Source of the DNA: Serpens gallinarum
Lineage (GTDB): Bacteria; Pseudomonadota; Gammaproteobacteria; Pseudomonadales; Pseudomonadaceae
DNA: 64,000 nucleotides
Direction of reading: 5' to 3'
Assembly (NCBI RefSeq): GCF_014836765.1
Contig: NZ_JACSQG010000002.1
Span: 248,001 to 312,000 of the forward strand
In this document: in pieces, positions 39,547 through 48,937 of the stretch
How the letters are laid out: the number at the start of each line of letters is the position of its first letter
Numbering within the stretch: position 1 is the first letter of the stretch
Program-made: the position numbers and the translations under genes
The notes under the pieces: model-generated
Told to the model about the DNA's origin: nothing
The model's database searches: none
The model's input: the letters and a program-made list of their open reading frames with translations, nothing else

Positions 39547-40275
39547 ATGGATCGTTTGGGTTATACCGCGATGACTGCGGCCAATCGCAGCATGCAGGCA
39601 CTGCAGATTCACGCCAACAACCTGGCGAACGTGAACACCGCCGGCTTTCGCGCCGACATGGAACGTGCCGCCGCCGTCGAGGTGGAAGGCTACGGTTACG
39701 ACAGCCGTCATATGGCGCGGGTGGAGAACAACGGCGTCGACCTTACCCCGGGCCCGGTGAATTTCACCGGCCGGGCGCTGGACGTGGCGGTCAAGGGCCA
39801 AGGCCTGCTGACCGTGCAAAATGGCGCCGGCGCCGAGGCGTATACCCGCAACGGCAGCTTGCAGGTAGACGCCGAAGGGCAACTGACTGTCGGTGGTCGC
39901 CTGCTGCTGGGTGAGGATGGCCCGCTGGTGCTGCCGGAGTACGATCAACTGCATATCGGCACAGACGGCACGGTGTCGGTGGTGCCGCGTGGCGATTTCC
40001 TGATGGTCGAGGTGGGCCGTATCCGCCTGGTCGACAGTCAGGGCGCAGACCTGATGAAGAATGCCCAAGGGCTACTGATCCCGCGCGACAACCAGCCCTT
40101 GGCAGCCAACGAAGACATCACGCTAGCCAGCGGTTATCTGGAATCGAGCAACGTCTCGTCCATCGACCAGTTGGTATCGACCATGAGCCTGAGCCGCCTG
40201 TTCGAAACCCAGGTGAAGATGATGAAAGCCGCCGAAAACCTCTCCGAGGCAGGCAATCGGCTGATTCGCGGCTAA
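39547..40275 (+). CDS. flgF: Flagellar rod protein FlgF (lateral type)
   Basis: FlgF is a proximal rod protein. The 242-residue protein has the HANNLANVNTAGFRADMER motif near residue 22, the FTGRALDVAVKGQGLLTVQ segment near 73, and the C-terminal rod motif STMSLSRLFETQVKMMKAAE. It follows flgE by 13 bases. A 207-base gap with palindromes separates it from flgG, an unusual break in this operon. Confidence 0.92.
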   Translation: MDRLGYTAMTAANRSMQALQIHANNLANVNTAGFRADMERAAAVEVEGYGYDSRHMARVENNGVDLTPGPVNFTGRALDVAVKGQGLLTVQNGAGAEAYTRNGSLQVDAEGQLTVGGRLLLGEDGPLVLPEYDQLHIGTDGTVSVVPRGDFLMVEVGRIRLVDSQGADLMKNAQGLLIPRDNQPLAANEDITLASGYLESSNVSSIDQLVSTMSLSRLFETQVKMMKAAENLSEAGNRLIRG

Positions 40276-40315
40276 GCAAAACGAAGCCGTTGCGTTGCAA
40301 GGGCGCGCTAAGTGT

Positions 40316-40402
40316 GTGGGGCCGATTTCATATCGGCAGCGGTGTTCGGGTGGTGATCGGGTCATGTTGTGACTTCGCAGCCGAAGTAAATTCGGCCCCA
40401 CC
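40316..40402. repeat. Palindromic element in the flgF-flgG gap
   Basis: GTGGGGCCGATTT near 40317 and AAATTCGGCCCCAC near 40388 are inverted ends of an 85-base element with no coding capacity. A second perfect hairpin, GCCCCTGGC-ATT-GCCAGGGGC, follows at 40438-40458. Either could end or process the upstream transcript between the proximal-rod and distal-rod genes. Confidence 0.6.
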
Positions 40403-40482
40403 CCAAGAGCACTGCGCCGAAGCAATCACTATTATCCGCCCCTGGCATTGCCAGGGGCAGGCACTGAAAAGAGGATTAACCG

Positions 40483-41265
40483 ATGAGTTCGGCACTTTGG
40501 GTCAGCAAGACCGGTCTGGTCGCCCAGGATATGGCAATGACCACCGTGGCCAACAACCTGGCCAACGTGAATACCGTCGGCTTCAAGAGCGACCGCGCAG
40601 TATTCGAGGACCTGTTTTACGCCATCGAGGTGCAGCCCGGCGCCCAGGCCGATCAGGTCAACACCGTGCCGTCCGGCCTGCAGATGGGCAATGGCGTGCG
40701 CGTGGTCGGTACCCAGAAGGTCTTTACCGAAGGCAACATCCAGACTACTGGCCAGCCGATGGACCTGGCGATCATCGGCCAGGGCTTCTTTCGTGTGCAA
40801 GGCCCCAATGGCGAGGACTATTACACCGAGAACGGCCAGTTCCAGCTTAATGCCGAAGGCATGATGGTCAATTCCCAGGGGCTGCCGCTGGCCGATGAGA
40901 TTCTCGTGCCGGAAGGCAGCAGCGGTTTCACTGTGGGCAGCGACGGCACCGTGACCGTGGTCAATGCCCAAGGGGTGACCGAAGACCTGGGTCAGATCCA
41001 GTTGGTCAACTTCCTCAACCCGGCTGGTCTGGAGGCCCTGGGCGGCAACCTGTACCGCGAAACCGTGGCCAGTGGCGAACCGGTTGAGGGTACTGCGGGT
41101 GAGGATGGCCTTGGACAACTCAAGCAGCGCGTGCTGGAAGGTTCCAACGTGCAGGTGGTCGAGGCCATGGTGCAGATGATCGCCATCCAGCGCGCCTACG
41201 AGGCCAACGCCAAGGTGCTCGACGCCAGCTCCGGCATGCAGCAATTCCTCAACCAGACCGTTTGA
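40483..41265 (+). CDS. flgG: Flagellar distal rod protein FlgG (lateral type)
   Basis: FlgG forms the distal rod. The 260-residue protein begins MSSALWVSKTGLVAQDM, with the motif VANNLANVNTVGFKSDRAVFEDL near residue 22, DLAIIGQGFFRV near 91 and the C-terminal MVQMIAIQRAYEANAKVLDASSGM. AGAGGATT precedes the ATG. Length equals that of E. coli FlgG. Confidence 0.94.
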   Translation: MSSALWVSKTGLVAQDMAMTTVANNLANVNTVGFKSDRAVFEDLFYAIEVQPGAQADQVNTVPSGLQMGNGVRVVGTQKVFTEGNIQTTGQPMDLAIIGQGFFRVQGPNGEDYYTENGQFQLNAEGMMVNSQGLPLADEILVPEGSSGFTVGSDGTVTVVNAQGVTEDLGQIQLVNFLNPAGLEALGGNLYRETVASGEPVEGTAGEDGLGQLKQRVLEGSNVQVVEAMVQMIAIQRAYEANAKVLDASSGMQQFLNQTV

Positions 41266-41933
41266 TGACCATGATGCGCACGCTTTGTCTGTGGATTGCT
41301 GTGCTAATGCTCGGTGGGTGCGCCAGCTTCCACGAGCTGCGCGAAGACGCCGATACCACCGATTATGCTCCGCCGGAACTGGACTACGAGCAGTCGACGA
41401 CGGTGGCGGGAGGGTTGTACCGGGGCTTTGGCAGCTCGTTGATCAACGACAACCGCGCTTTCCGGGTTGGCGACATCCTCACTGTGGTGCTCAACGAATC
41501 GACCCAATCGAGCAAGAGCGCCGGTACCAGCTTTGGCAAAGAGTCCTCCATCGGTATCGGCGTGCCCAATGTCTTCGGTCGCGAGTACGACCGCCTCGGG
41601 GCGTCCGCCGATGCCCAGCGCGACTTCTCCGGTTCGGCGAAAAGCTCGCAGCAGAACACCCTGCTCGGCTCCATCGCGGTCACCGTGCACAAGGTGCTGC
41701 CCAGTGGCGTGCTGCTTGTGCGCGGCGAGAAGTCGTTGCGCCTCAACCAGGGCGATGAATTCATCCGCCTGAGCGGTCTGGTACGTCCCGACGATATCAA
41801 CCGCTTCAACCAGGTGTCCTCGCAGAGCATCGCCGATGCGCGGATCTCTTATGCCGGGCGCGGCGTGCTCAACGACAGCAACTCGGCCGGCTGGCTGACG
41901 CGCTTCTTTACCAGCCCCTGGTTCCCCTTCTAA
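41265..41933 (+). CDS. flgH: Flagellar L-ring lipoprotein FlgH (lateral type)
   Basis: FlgH is the outer-membrane L-ring subunit. The 222-residue product has a lipoprotein signal with lipobox LGGC near residue 20, so the mature protein starts with an acylated Cys. Conserved segments include NRAFRVGDILTVVLNES and a C-terminal GVLNDSNSAGWLTRFFTSPWFPF. Start codons at 41265, 41271 and 41274 are all possible; the first overlaps the flgG stop (TGATG). Confidence 0.92.
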   Translation: MTMMRTLCLWIAVLMLGGCASFHELREDADTTDYAPPELDYEQSTTVAGGLYRGFGSSLINDNRAFRVGDILTVVLNESTQSSKSAGTSFGKESSIGIGVPNVFGREYDRLGASADAQRDFSGSAKSSQQNTLLGSIAVTVHKVLPSGVLLVRGEKSLRLNQGDEFIRLSGLVRPDDINRFNQVSSQSIADARISYAGRGVLNDSNSAGWLTRFFTSPWFPF

Positions 41934-41945
41934 GCGGATACTGAC

Positions 41946-43037
41946 ATGCGCAAGCTTCTCCCCCTTCTGTTGCTGCTGGCCCTGCCCTGCGCCCGGGCCG
42001 TGCCGCTGATGGACCTGGTGGATGTCGAAGGCATCCGCGACAACCAATTGATCGGCTATGGCCTGGTGGTCGGCCTGGATGGCTCGGGTGACAAGAACCA
42101 GGTACGTTTCACCAACCAGGCGATGGCCAACCTGGTCAAGCAGTTCGGCGTCAACCTGCCGGCCAACGTCGATCCCAAACTGAAGAACGTCGCCTCGGTG
42201 ACGGTCACCGCCAGCGTGCCACCGTCCTACAGCCCAGGGCAGAGCATTGACGTCACGGTGTCGTCATTGGGCGATGCCAAGAGTTTGCGCGGCGGCCAGC
42301 TGCTGCTCACCCCACTGCATGGCGTGGACGGCGAAATCTACGCCCTGGCCCAAGGCAGCCTGGTGGTGGGCGGCCTGAAGGCTGAAGGCAGCAGCGGCTC
42401 CAGCGTGTCGATCAACAGCGCGACCACGGGCCGGATCGCCAACGGCGCTACTGTCGAGCGCATGATCCCCAGCGATTTCGCCAAGCGCCCGGACATCATG
42501 CTCAATTTGCGCAACCCCAGCTTCCAGACCGTCACCCGTGTGGTGGATGCGATCAATGAGCGCATCGGTCCCGGCACGGCGACGGCGCTGAACGCCACCA
42601 AAGTGTCGGTGCGCGCACCGGTCACCAGCACCCAGCGTATGAGCTTCATGGCCATGCTGGAAATGGTGGATGTGCGCGAGGGTCGCGAGCGACCCAAGGT
42701 GGTGTTCAACAGCCGCACCGGCACCGTGGTGATTGGCGAGGGCGTACGCGTCAAGGCCGCGGCCGTGTCCCACGGCAACCTGACCGTGACCATCAGCGAA
42801 AACCCGCAGGTCAGCCAGCCCGCGCCGTTCAGCCAGGGCCAGACGGCCGTGGTGCCCCGTTCGGAGCTGGAAGTCACCCAGGACCGCAACGCCATGTTCC
42901 GCTGGCCGGAAGGCGCCAATCTGGAAAGCATTATCAATACCGTGAACAGCCTGGGCGCCACGCCGGATGACGTAATGAGCATTCTCCAGGCCCTGGAGCG
43001 CGCTGGCGCCCTCAACGCCGAACTGATTGTGATCTGA
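41946..43037 (+). CDS. flgI: Flagellar P-ring protein FlgI (lateral type)
   Basis: FlgI forms the periplasmic P ring around the rod, with FlgA as its chaperone. The 363-residue protein has a signal peptide ([15 protein letters not shown]) followed by the family's [28 protein letters not shown] and [31 protein letters not shown] ending. The length is standard. It lies 12 bases after flgH and two before flgJ. Confidence 0.95.
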   Translation: MRKLLPLLLLLALPCARAVPLMDLVDVEGIRDNQLIGYGLVVGLDGSGDKNQVRFTNQAMANLVKQFGVNLPANVDPKLKNVASVTVTASVPPSYSPGQSIDVTVSSLGDAKSLRGGQLLLTPLHGVDGEIYALAQGSLVVGGLKAEGSSGSSVSINSATTGRIANGATVERMIPSDFAKRPDIMLNLRNPSFQTVTRVVDAINERIGPGTATALNATKVSVRAPVTSTQRMSFMAMLEMVDVREGRERPKVVFNSRTGTVVIGEGVRVKAAAVSHGNLTVTISENPQVSQPAPFSQGQTAVVPRSELEVTQDRNAMFRWPEGANLESIINTVNSLGATPDDVMSILQALERAGALNAELIVI

Positions 43038-43039
43038 CC

Positions 43040-43540
43040 ATGAGTATTCTCAACCTTCCGAATACGCTGCAGTCCTGGCGCAACGCCCCGGAGCACACCG
43101 GCATCTCGCGCAACGACCAGTTGCAGGCCGCCGCCGAGCAGTTCGAAGCGATGTTCCTGCAACAGATCCTCAAACAGATGCGCAAGGCCAGCGATGTGCT
43201 GTCCGAAGGCAGCTCGATGCGCAGTCGCGAGTTGGACACCATGCGCGACTTTTACGACGACGTGCTCGCCGAAAAACTGGCCGGCCAGCGCAACACCGGC
43301 ATCGCCGACATGCTGGTCGAGCAACTGGGCGGCGAGCCGGTGGCCGCGCTGCCCAGCCAGGCGTTGCAAGCGCCGCTGACCGGTAGCTGGGCGCAATCGC
43401 ATGCGGCATTTAAGCCGGCAGGCGAAACGGTCGCCTTGAATCAGCAACTGGCGTCGAATACCTCCACGCCCCCTCATCAAGCGCTGTCGGCGGCTTTTGC
43501 CCAGCCGATTCGTCCTGACACCAAGGAGAATCGCTCGTGA
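43040..43540 (+). CDS. flgJ: Short FlgJ, rod cap without peptidoglycan hydrolase domain
   Basis: This 166-residue protein has only the N-terminal rod-cap part of FlgJ: AAEQFEAMFLQQILKQMRKASDVL near residue 31 and MRDFYDDVLAEKLAGQ near 71. Polar FlgJ of gammaproteobacteria is about twice as long and carries a C-terminal glucosaminidase; that domain is absent here, and no frameshift explains it because flgK follows at once with overlap. Short FlgJ is typical of lateral flagellar systems, so a separate enzyme must open the cell wall. Confidence 0.88.
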   Translation: MSILNLPNTLQSWRNAPEHTGISRNDQLQAAAEQFEAMFLQQILKQMRKASDVLSEGSSMRSRELDTMRDFYDDVLAEKLAGQRNTGIADMLVEQLGGEPVAALPSQALQAPLTGSWAQSHAAFKPAGETVALNQQLASNTSTPPHQALSAAFAQPIRPDTKENRS

Positions 43541-44910
43541 GTCTTATGAGCCAGATTGGCATGAGCGGCGTACGCGCCTCGCAGACTGCCTTGACCACCA
43601 CCAGCCAGAACGTCGCCAACGTCAATACCCCGGGCTTCAGCCGCCTGCGTACCGAGCAGATGTCTCTTTCCGGGCATACCACCTTGAGTGGCGGTCGTGG
43701 GGTAGAAATAACGACGATTCGGCGTATTGCCGACGATTACGTTAATCGTCAGCTGTGGCGTTCGACCAGCGAGCAGGGGATCAACTCAAGTCGTCAGCAG
43801 TATCTGGTTGCGCTGGAGCAGATGATGGCCAGCGAAGGCTCGAATATCAGCGGCGGCCTGGACGACCTTTATGCGGCGCTTAACGCCACGACTTCAACGC
43901 CTGATTCCATTGCCCTTCGTCAGCAGATACTCAATGAAGCTGGGGCTCTGACCCAACGCTTTAACGGCCTGAGTAACAATATCGAGCTGCAGCTGAAGGC
44001 CGTACGCGGCCAACGCGAGGCGATGGTCACCGAGTTAAATGGTCTGACCGGCAACATTGCCGAGTTGAACAAGCGCATTGGTTACGCCGATGCCACCAAC
44101 GGTGACAGCAAGGCCCTACGCGATCAGCGCGACAGCCTGGTACAGAGCTTGGCCGAACTGGCCGATATCCGTGTGGGCGAAGCCGCTGATGGCAGTTTCA
44201 GTGTTTCCTTGGCTAACGGACAGCCGCTGGTGGCTGGAGCCACCGCTGCAACCGTCAGCCTAAGCGCCGGAGCCGATAACGAGCAGGATTTCAAGCTGTC
44301 CTTCGCCGGCACCGAGTTTCCTATGGCTCGCGATGGCTGGGGCGGCAAGCTGGGTGGGTTGCACGACGCTGAATACAATTCACTGCGCTCTATTCAGGGC
44401 AGCATCAACCAGATGGCCGGTGAACTGGCGACTCAGTTCAACACTGTCCTGGCCAGCGGTACGGATCTGGATGGTAATCCCGGCAAGCCGCTGTTCGTGT
44501 ATGACCCCACCAGCATTTCGCAAGTGCTGACGGTCGCCAGCTTGTCCCCCAGGGAGCTGGCCTTCTCCGCTTCCGGTGCCAACGCCGCGCAGGGTAACAA
44601 CGAGACGTTGCTGGAGCTGATCCAGCTTAAAAACGCCACTGTGACCGTTGATGGCAACACCAGCACTCTCAACGATGCCTATGCCTCTCTGCTGGGTAAA
44701 GTGGCCAGTCAGAGTCGCCAGGGTCAGGCGGACCTGGAAACCGCCACGTCGGTGCTGGCTCAGGTCCAGGCCCAGCGCGACAGTATCAGCGCGGTGAGCC
44801 TCGATGAGGAAGGTGTGAATTTGATGAATTTCCAGCAGGCCTATCAGGCCAACCTGAAAGTCATCAGCACCGCCCGCGACCTGTTCGACAGCATGCTGGC
44901 CGTATTCTGA
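43537..44910 (+). CDS. flgK: Hook-filament junction protein FlgK (HAP1, lateral type)
   Basis: FlgK joins hook and filament. The 457-residue product has the N-terminal SQNVANVNTPGFSRLRTEQ motif near residue 28 and the C-terminal NLMNFQQAYQANLKVISTARDLFDSMLAVF. It is much shorter than polar Pseudomonas FlgK (over 600), close to lateral types. A GTG start at 43537 overlaps the flgJ stop (GTGA) and has AAGGAG eight bases upstream. Confidence 0.93.
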   Translation: MSLMSQIGMSGVRASQTALTTTSQNVANVNTPGFSRLRTEQMSLSGHTTLSGGRGVEITTIRRIADDYVNRQLWRSTSEQGINSSRQQYLVALEQMMASEGSNISGGLDDLYAALNATTSTPDSIALRQQILNEAGALTQRFNGLSNNIELQLKAVRGQREAMVTELNGLTGNIAELNKRIGYADATNGDSKALRDQRDSLVQSLAELADIRVGEAADGSFSVSLANGQPLVAGATAATVSLSAGADNEQDFKLSFAGTEFPMARDGWGGKLGGLHDAEYNSLRSIQGSINQMAGELATQFNTVLASGTDLDGNPGKPLFVYDPTSISQVLTVASLSPRELAFSASGANAAQGNNETLLELIQLKNATVTVDGNTSTLNDAYASLLGKVASQSRQGQADLETATSVLAQVQAQRDSISAVSLDEEGVNLMNFQQAYQANLKVISTARDLFDSMLAVF

Positions 44911-44963
44911 CGACTGCGCGCCGGCGTGCTGCCGGCCCCGACGATTTAACGAAGGATAGCGAT

Positions 44964-45866
44964 ATGCGCATCACCAACGCCCAGATCAACGCCATCATGC
45001 ATGGCTCGCTGAGCAACAACGCAGCGAAAACCGGCAAGCTGATGCAGCAGATGGCCACAGGCGACCGTATCATCCTGCCATCGGATGACCCGATTTCCAG
45101 CGTGCGGTTGCTGCGCATCGCCCGGGAAGAGTCCAGTCTGGCCCAATACCAGACCAATATAGCCAACCTGTCCGGGCGCCTGTCGGCGGCCGAGACCAAC
45201 CTCACTGCGGCATCCGACACCATACTTAGCGTGCGCGACTTGTTGCTCTGGGCAGCCAACGGCACCAATGACCAGGCTGCACTGGAGAGCATGGCCGGCG
45301 AGCTGGAAAGCTTGGAAGAAACCATTTACAGCTATTTCAACTCGCGCGACGAGGAAGGACGCTTTTTGTTTTCCGGCACCGCCACCAACCAGGAGGCTGT
45401 GAAGTTCGATGGCACCGTTTATACGTTGGGCGGTAACAACGACACCCGCAAGGTCGCCGTGGCCAATGGCGTGCTGCTCGATGATAATGTCACCGCCGAA
45501 ACGGTGTTGGGCACCAATGTGGATCTGCTCAACAAGCTGCACGAGGCCGTGGCTTCCATGAAGGATGCCACGCTCGATCCAGCGGTAGTTCGCACCAGCA
45601 TTACCGACGCAATCGTGGCGCTGGATAGCAGCCATGATGCTCTACTGATGAATGTCACCGAACTCGGTGGCCGGCAAAACACGCTGACTCTGCTTGCCAA
45701 CAGCCAGGCGGATATTTCCCTGGTCAATGAGAAAATCGAAGGTGAATTGTCGCGCTTCGATTATTCTCTCGGTTCGCTAGAGCTGGCCAATTACCAGATG
45801 GCCATACAGGCCACGCAAAAAACCTATGCCAAGCTCACTGGAATGTCGCTGTTCGACCTGCTTTAA
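44964..45866 (+). CDS. flgL: Hook-filament junction protein FlgL (HAP3, lateral type)
   Basis: FlgL is the second junction protein. The 300-residue protein has the flagellin-like N-terminal domain (KTGKLMQQMATGDRIILPSDDPISSVRLL near residue 21) and the C-terminal YQMAIQATQKTYAKLTGMSLFDLL. GAAGGA lies about six bases before the ATG. It follows flgK by 53 bases and precedes the LafW-like gene by 16. Confidence 0.93.
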   Translation: MRITNAQINAIMHGSLSNNAAKTGKLMQQMATGDRIILPSDDPISSVRLLRIAREESSLAQYQTNIANLSGRLSAAETNLTAASDTILSVRDLLLWAANGTNDQAALESMAGELESLEETIYSYFNSRDEEGRFLFSGTATNQEAVKFDGTVYTLGGNNDTRKVAVANGVLLDDNVTAETVLGTNVDLLNKLHEAVASMKDATLDPAVVRTSITDAIVALDSSHDALLMNVTELGGRQNTLTLLANSQADISLVNEKIEGELSRFDYSLGSLELANYQMAIQATQKTYAKLTGMSLFDLL

Positions 45867-45882
45867 GGAATAAGGGGACACT

Positions 45883-46929
45883 ATGAAGGTTGTCGATAAA
45901 CAACTGCCAGCCGTCACGCCGTTCGACCTGGATCGTCGCACGGCGGACCTCAAGGGTGTCCCCGTACAACGTCAGAGCCGCGCGCAGCCTGTCCAGCGCG
46001 AAACTCGCACCAGCGAGCGGGCGCCACGCCAGAGCAGCACCTACAGCCTGCAACTCAACCAGCAGTTGTCTTCCATCCAGTCGGCCAACAGCTACCTGAA
46101 TGAAGTGCAGAGCCGGCTCAGTCAGCTCAAGCTCAAGTTGAGCGCCGAGGTCAGCGCGGCCTCCAGCCAGTCAGTTAGCCGTCAGCAAGCGCGCGAAGCG
46201 CTGCAGAAGGTTAACGCAATCCTCGACCAGCGCAGCCGTAACACCGGCAATGTGCTCGATGCCAGTTTCCAGCTGAAACTGAATGAGCCGGTGCGCATTC
46301 GCTTCAGCCTGCAGGGGCTGGAAAACATCGAGCAGGTGCGCGCCTCGGGCCAGGAAACCCTAGTATTCAGCGCCGGGCGCCAGCTCAGCGAACCTTTGGC
46401 GGTGGTCCTCGATGACGGTATGAGCGTCGAGCAAACCTTGCGCCGTTTCAACTTGCCCCTCAACCAGGCGGGACTGCGCGCGGAAATCGATCCGGACGGC
46501 TCGCTGAAATTCTCCGCCCGTGAAAGCGACTGGACTGCGCTGCGCGACGAGCTGGCGGTGCAGGGTGAGGGCAAGCTGTTTGCCAAGGGCCACTATGCGC
46601 GAGTGGAAAGCGCCGAAGATGGTCTGCTCGGTCTGCCAAGCGAATCTGCCCTGGAGTCAGTGCGCGAAATGCGCCAGATCCTCGACAGCGTGGTCAGTGC
46701 CTTGGACCGGGTCACCCAACTGCGTGAACAGATCCGCGAGCGGGAGTCGGATATACGCCTATTCCTAGCCGAACACCTGCAAGATGATGAGCGCCAGTGG
46801 GCGCAAACCTACGTCGAAGCACTGAACAAGGTCATGCATCGTGGGCCGGTCAATTATGTCAGCCAGGCCCAGGTCGTCGTCAGCCAAGCCAACCTGACCC
46901 GTTACAGTGTGGTCAGCCTGCTGTCCTGA
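45883..46929 (+). CDS. lafW: Putative lateral hook-associated protein LafW-like
   Basis: This 348-residue protein follows flgL by 16 bases, in the place of the lafW gene in the E. coli Flag-2 system, whose product is described as hook-associated. It has a basic, disordered N-terminus (about 1-45), a helical NQQLSSIQSANSYLNEVQSRLSQLKLKL region, a mixed middle and a helical end. The last 20 residues (VVVSQANLTRYSVVSLLS) closely resemble the C-terminal D0 end of flagellins and hook-associated proteins (SQAN...VLSLL), which supports export and insertion at the hook-filament junction. Naming rests on position and this ending; no family domain is recognised in the middle. Confidence 0.55.
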   Translation: MKVVDKQLPAVTPFDLDRRTADLKGVPVQRQSRAQPVQRETRTSERAPRQSSTYSLQLNQQLSSIQSANSYLNEVQSRLSQLKLKLSAEVSAASSQSVSRQQAREALQKVNAILDQRSRNTGNVLDASFQLKLNEPVRIRFSLQGLENIEQVRASGQETLVFSAGRQLSEPLAVVLDDGMSVEQTLRRFNLPLNQAGLRAEIDPDGSLKFSARESDWTALRDELAVQGEGKLFAKGHYARVESAEDGLLGLPSESALESVREMRQILDSVVSALDRVTQLREQIRERESDIRLFLAEHLQDDERQWAQTYVEALNKVMHRGPVNYVSQAQVVVSQANLTRYSVVSLLS

Positions 46930-46973
46930 TCCAGCAGGCGCCATAGCCTGGCGCCCTCGCTTATGAATGCTCT

Positions 46974-48080
46974 CTACTGATTCTGCGGCGCCGGCTGCTG
47001 CTGGGTGATGCAATGGATATTGCCCCCGCCGAGTAGGATTTCCCGCCCAGGCACCATCACCACTCGGCGCTCAGGGAATAAGCGCTGCAGGATGGTTTCA
47101 GCTTGCACATCCATTGGGTCATCAAAGCTTGGAGCGATGATCCCACCGTTGACGATCAGAAAGTTCACATAGGAACCGGCCAGGCGGATCGACGGGTCGC
47201 GCGGCTGGCTGCCCGTAACCGTCTGGACACCGGCGCATTCCTCTTCAGTGGCATAAATGGGGCCGGGGATCGGTATCTTGTGGACCGTCAGTGCACGTCC
47301 TTGGGCATCAAGCGTGTCTTTGAGTACATCCCAGGCGGTGCGACAGCGTGGATAGTTAGGATCCTGCGCATCGTCGGTCCAGGCCAGCAGCACCTCGCCG
47401 GGGCGCACGAAGCAGCAAAAATTGTCGACGTGCCCATCGGTTTCGTCGTTGTACAGGCCTTCCGGCAACCAGATGATCTTGTCGACTGCCAGATGCTCGC
47501 TGAGCAGCGTCTCGATCTGAGTACGGTTCAGGTGAGGGTTGCGGTTCGGGTTGAGCAGGCATTCTTCGGTGGTGATCAGTGTGCCCTGACCATCAACGTG
47601 AATGGCGCCACCTTCCAGCACGAAGTCGCCAGTGCGGTAACGGTCCTGGCGCTCAATCTGCAAAATCTTCTTGGCGACCTGTTGGTCGCGGTCCCAGGGT
47701 GCATACAGACCGCCATTGAAGCCGCCCCAGGCGTTGAAATCCCAATGCACACCGCGCACGTCGCCTTGGGCATTGCACACGAACGTTGGCCCAGTATCGC
47801 GTACCCAGGCATCGTCACTGCTGAGTTCTACAACGCGGATGTTGGCGTGTTCCAGCTGCAGGCGGGCATTGGCGTATTGGCCGGCAGAAACACCTACACT
47901 GACCGGCTCGAATTCGGCAATGGCACGTGCCACGGCTGCGAACGCGGCCTGTGCTGGCTGGCCGCCGAGGCGCCAATTGTCGGGGCGCTCGGGCCAGATC
48001 ATCCACGTCTGCTGGTGTGTTTCCCATTCGGCGGGCATGCGAAAGCCGTCGGCGCGAGGGCTGGTGGTCAGAGTGATCAT
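46974..48080 (-). CDS. aguA: Agmatine deiminase AguA
   Basis: AguA converts agmatine to N-carbamoylputrescine, the first step of agmatine use as carbon, nitrogen and polyamine source. The 368-residue protein has the Porphyromonas-type peptidyl-arginine-deiminase fold: [10 protein letters not shown]-like [13 protein letters not shown] near residue 152, the substrate [12 protein letters not shown] region near 207 and the catalytic Cys in [13 protein letters not shown] near the end. The ATG at 48080 has AAGGA upstream. No aguB (carbamoylputrescine amidohydrolase) is beside it, unlike P. aeruginosa. It sits inside the flagellar block on the opposite strand. Confidence 0.9.
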   Translation of the reverse strand: MITLTTSPRADGFRMPAEWETHQQTWMIWPERPDNWRLGGQPAQAAFAAVARAIAEFEPVSVGVSAGQYANARLQLEHANIRVVELSSDDAWVRDTGPTFVCNAQGDVRGVHWDFNAWGGFNGGLYAPWDRDQQVAKKILQIERQDRYRTGDFVLEGGAIHVDGQGTLITTEECLLNPNRNPHLNRTQIETLLSEHLAVDKIIWLPEGLYNDETDGHVDNFCCFVRPGEVLLAWTDDAQDPNYPRCRTAWDVLKDTLDAQGRALTVHKIPIPGPIYATEEECAGVQTVTGSQPRDPSIRLAGSYVNFLIVNGGIIAPSFDDPMDVQAETILQRLFPERRVVMVPGREILLGGGNIHCITQQQPAPQNQ

Positions 48081-48259
48081 CGGTCTTCCTTCCGTAGGGT
48101 GGGTTAACCCACCGATGCGGTCTTTGTAGCGGGCAGCAGCCCATCCGTGGAGATACTCGGATGGGATCTCGCCGTCGGCGATAACAGTGTGGCCCACTTG
48201 GGCTTATGCGGATGTATAGCCGATATAAATCGATAAATGAAGCGCGCTAACGCAAGATC

Positions 48260-48937
48260 CTAGGGCGTGTTCTCGAGAGCTGCCGATATGAATCCGTTTT
48301 CGAGGGGTTCAGTCCGCTTGATCAAGCAGGGTGGTAGGTACAGACCCAGGTAGGCGACAAAGACTCGGGCGCCTTCTTCCCGCCAGCGGGGGATGACTTC
48401 GCCGTGTTGTTGTACCGAGCGGGCATAAACGCGATCGGCCAGTTCCATGGCCAGCGCGAAGACATCCAGGTCCTCGGGCAGCGGTGGTAGGGCAAAGTGC
48501 CGGTCGAACAGCGCGTGCATCAACCGGCCCAATTCTAGGTCGTGCTGCAGGTCGGCCTGGGTCACTTCTGCCTGACCATGCTGGGCCAGTATCAGTTGGC
48601 GGGCGGCGGGGTCGTCGGCATAGATGCACAGCATGCGCTGTTCAACCAGACGCGCTAAATCCTGCCAAGTCAGCAGCGATGCATGCTCAACCGGCACGGT
48701 CAGTGTGGCGCGAAAGGCTGCATGGACTTGACCTGCCAGCGACTGCAGCAATGCCGGTACGCTGGGAAAGAAGTGGTACACCGAAGAAGGCGGAATCTGG
48801 GCGCGCTCGGCCACCCCATAGATCGTCAATCCGCTCACGCCGCAATCGGCCAGTTGGGCCCGGGCGGCGTTGTGAATGGCAGCGATGCGCGCCTGACTGC
48901 TGGCGCGGGGTTTGCGAACGTTAACGGATGGCGGCAT
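48260..48937 (-). CDS. aguR: TetR-family regulator, possibly AguR
   Basis: This is a 225-residue TetR-type repressor. The N-terminal helix-turn-helix covers roughly residues 18-60 (GLTIYGVAERAQIPPSSVYHFFPS). The C-terminal part is a helical ligand-binding domain. It lies 179 bases upstream of aguA on the same strand, the place of aguR in P. aeruginosa, where AguR represses the agu genes until agmatine binds. The match is by position and length, not by any ligand residue I can read. GGAG precedes the ATG. It could instead control nearby flagellar genes. Confidence 0.6.
   Translation of the reverse strand: MPPSVNVRKPRASSQARIAAIHNAARAQLADCGVSGLTIYGVAERAQIPPSSVYHFFPSVPALLQSLAGQVHAAFRATLTVPVEHASLLTWQDLARLVEQRMLCIYADDPAARQLILAQHGQAEVTQADLQHDLELGRLMHALFDRHFALPPLPEDLDVFALAMELADRVYARSVQQHGEVIPRWREEGARVFVAYLGLYLPPCLIKRTEPLENGFISAALENTP

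Noticed and set aside
38316-39548. 410-residue frame antisense to flgE
   Set aside because: FlgE has both axial motifs and a ribosome site; the antisense frame has neither.
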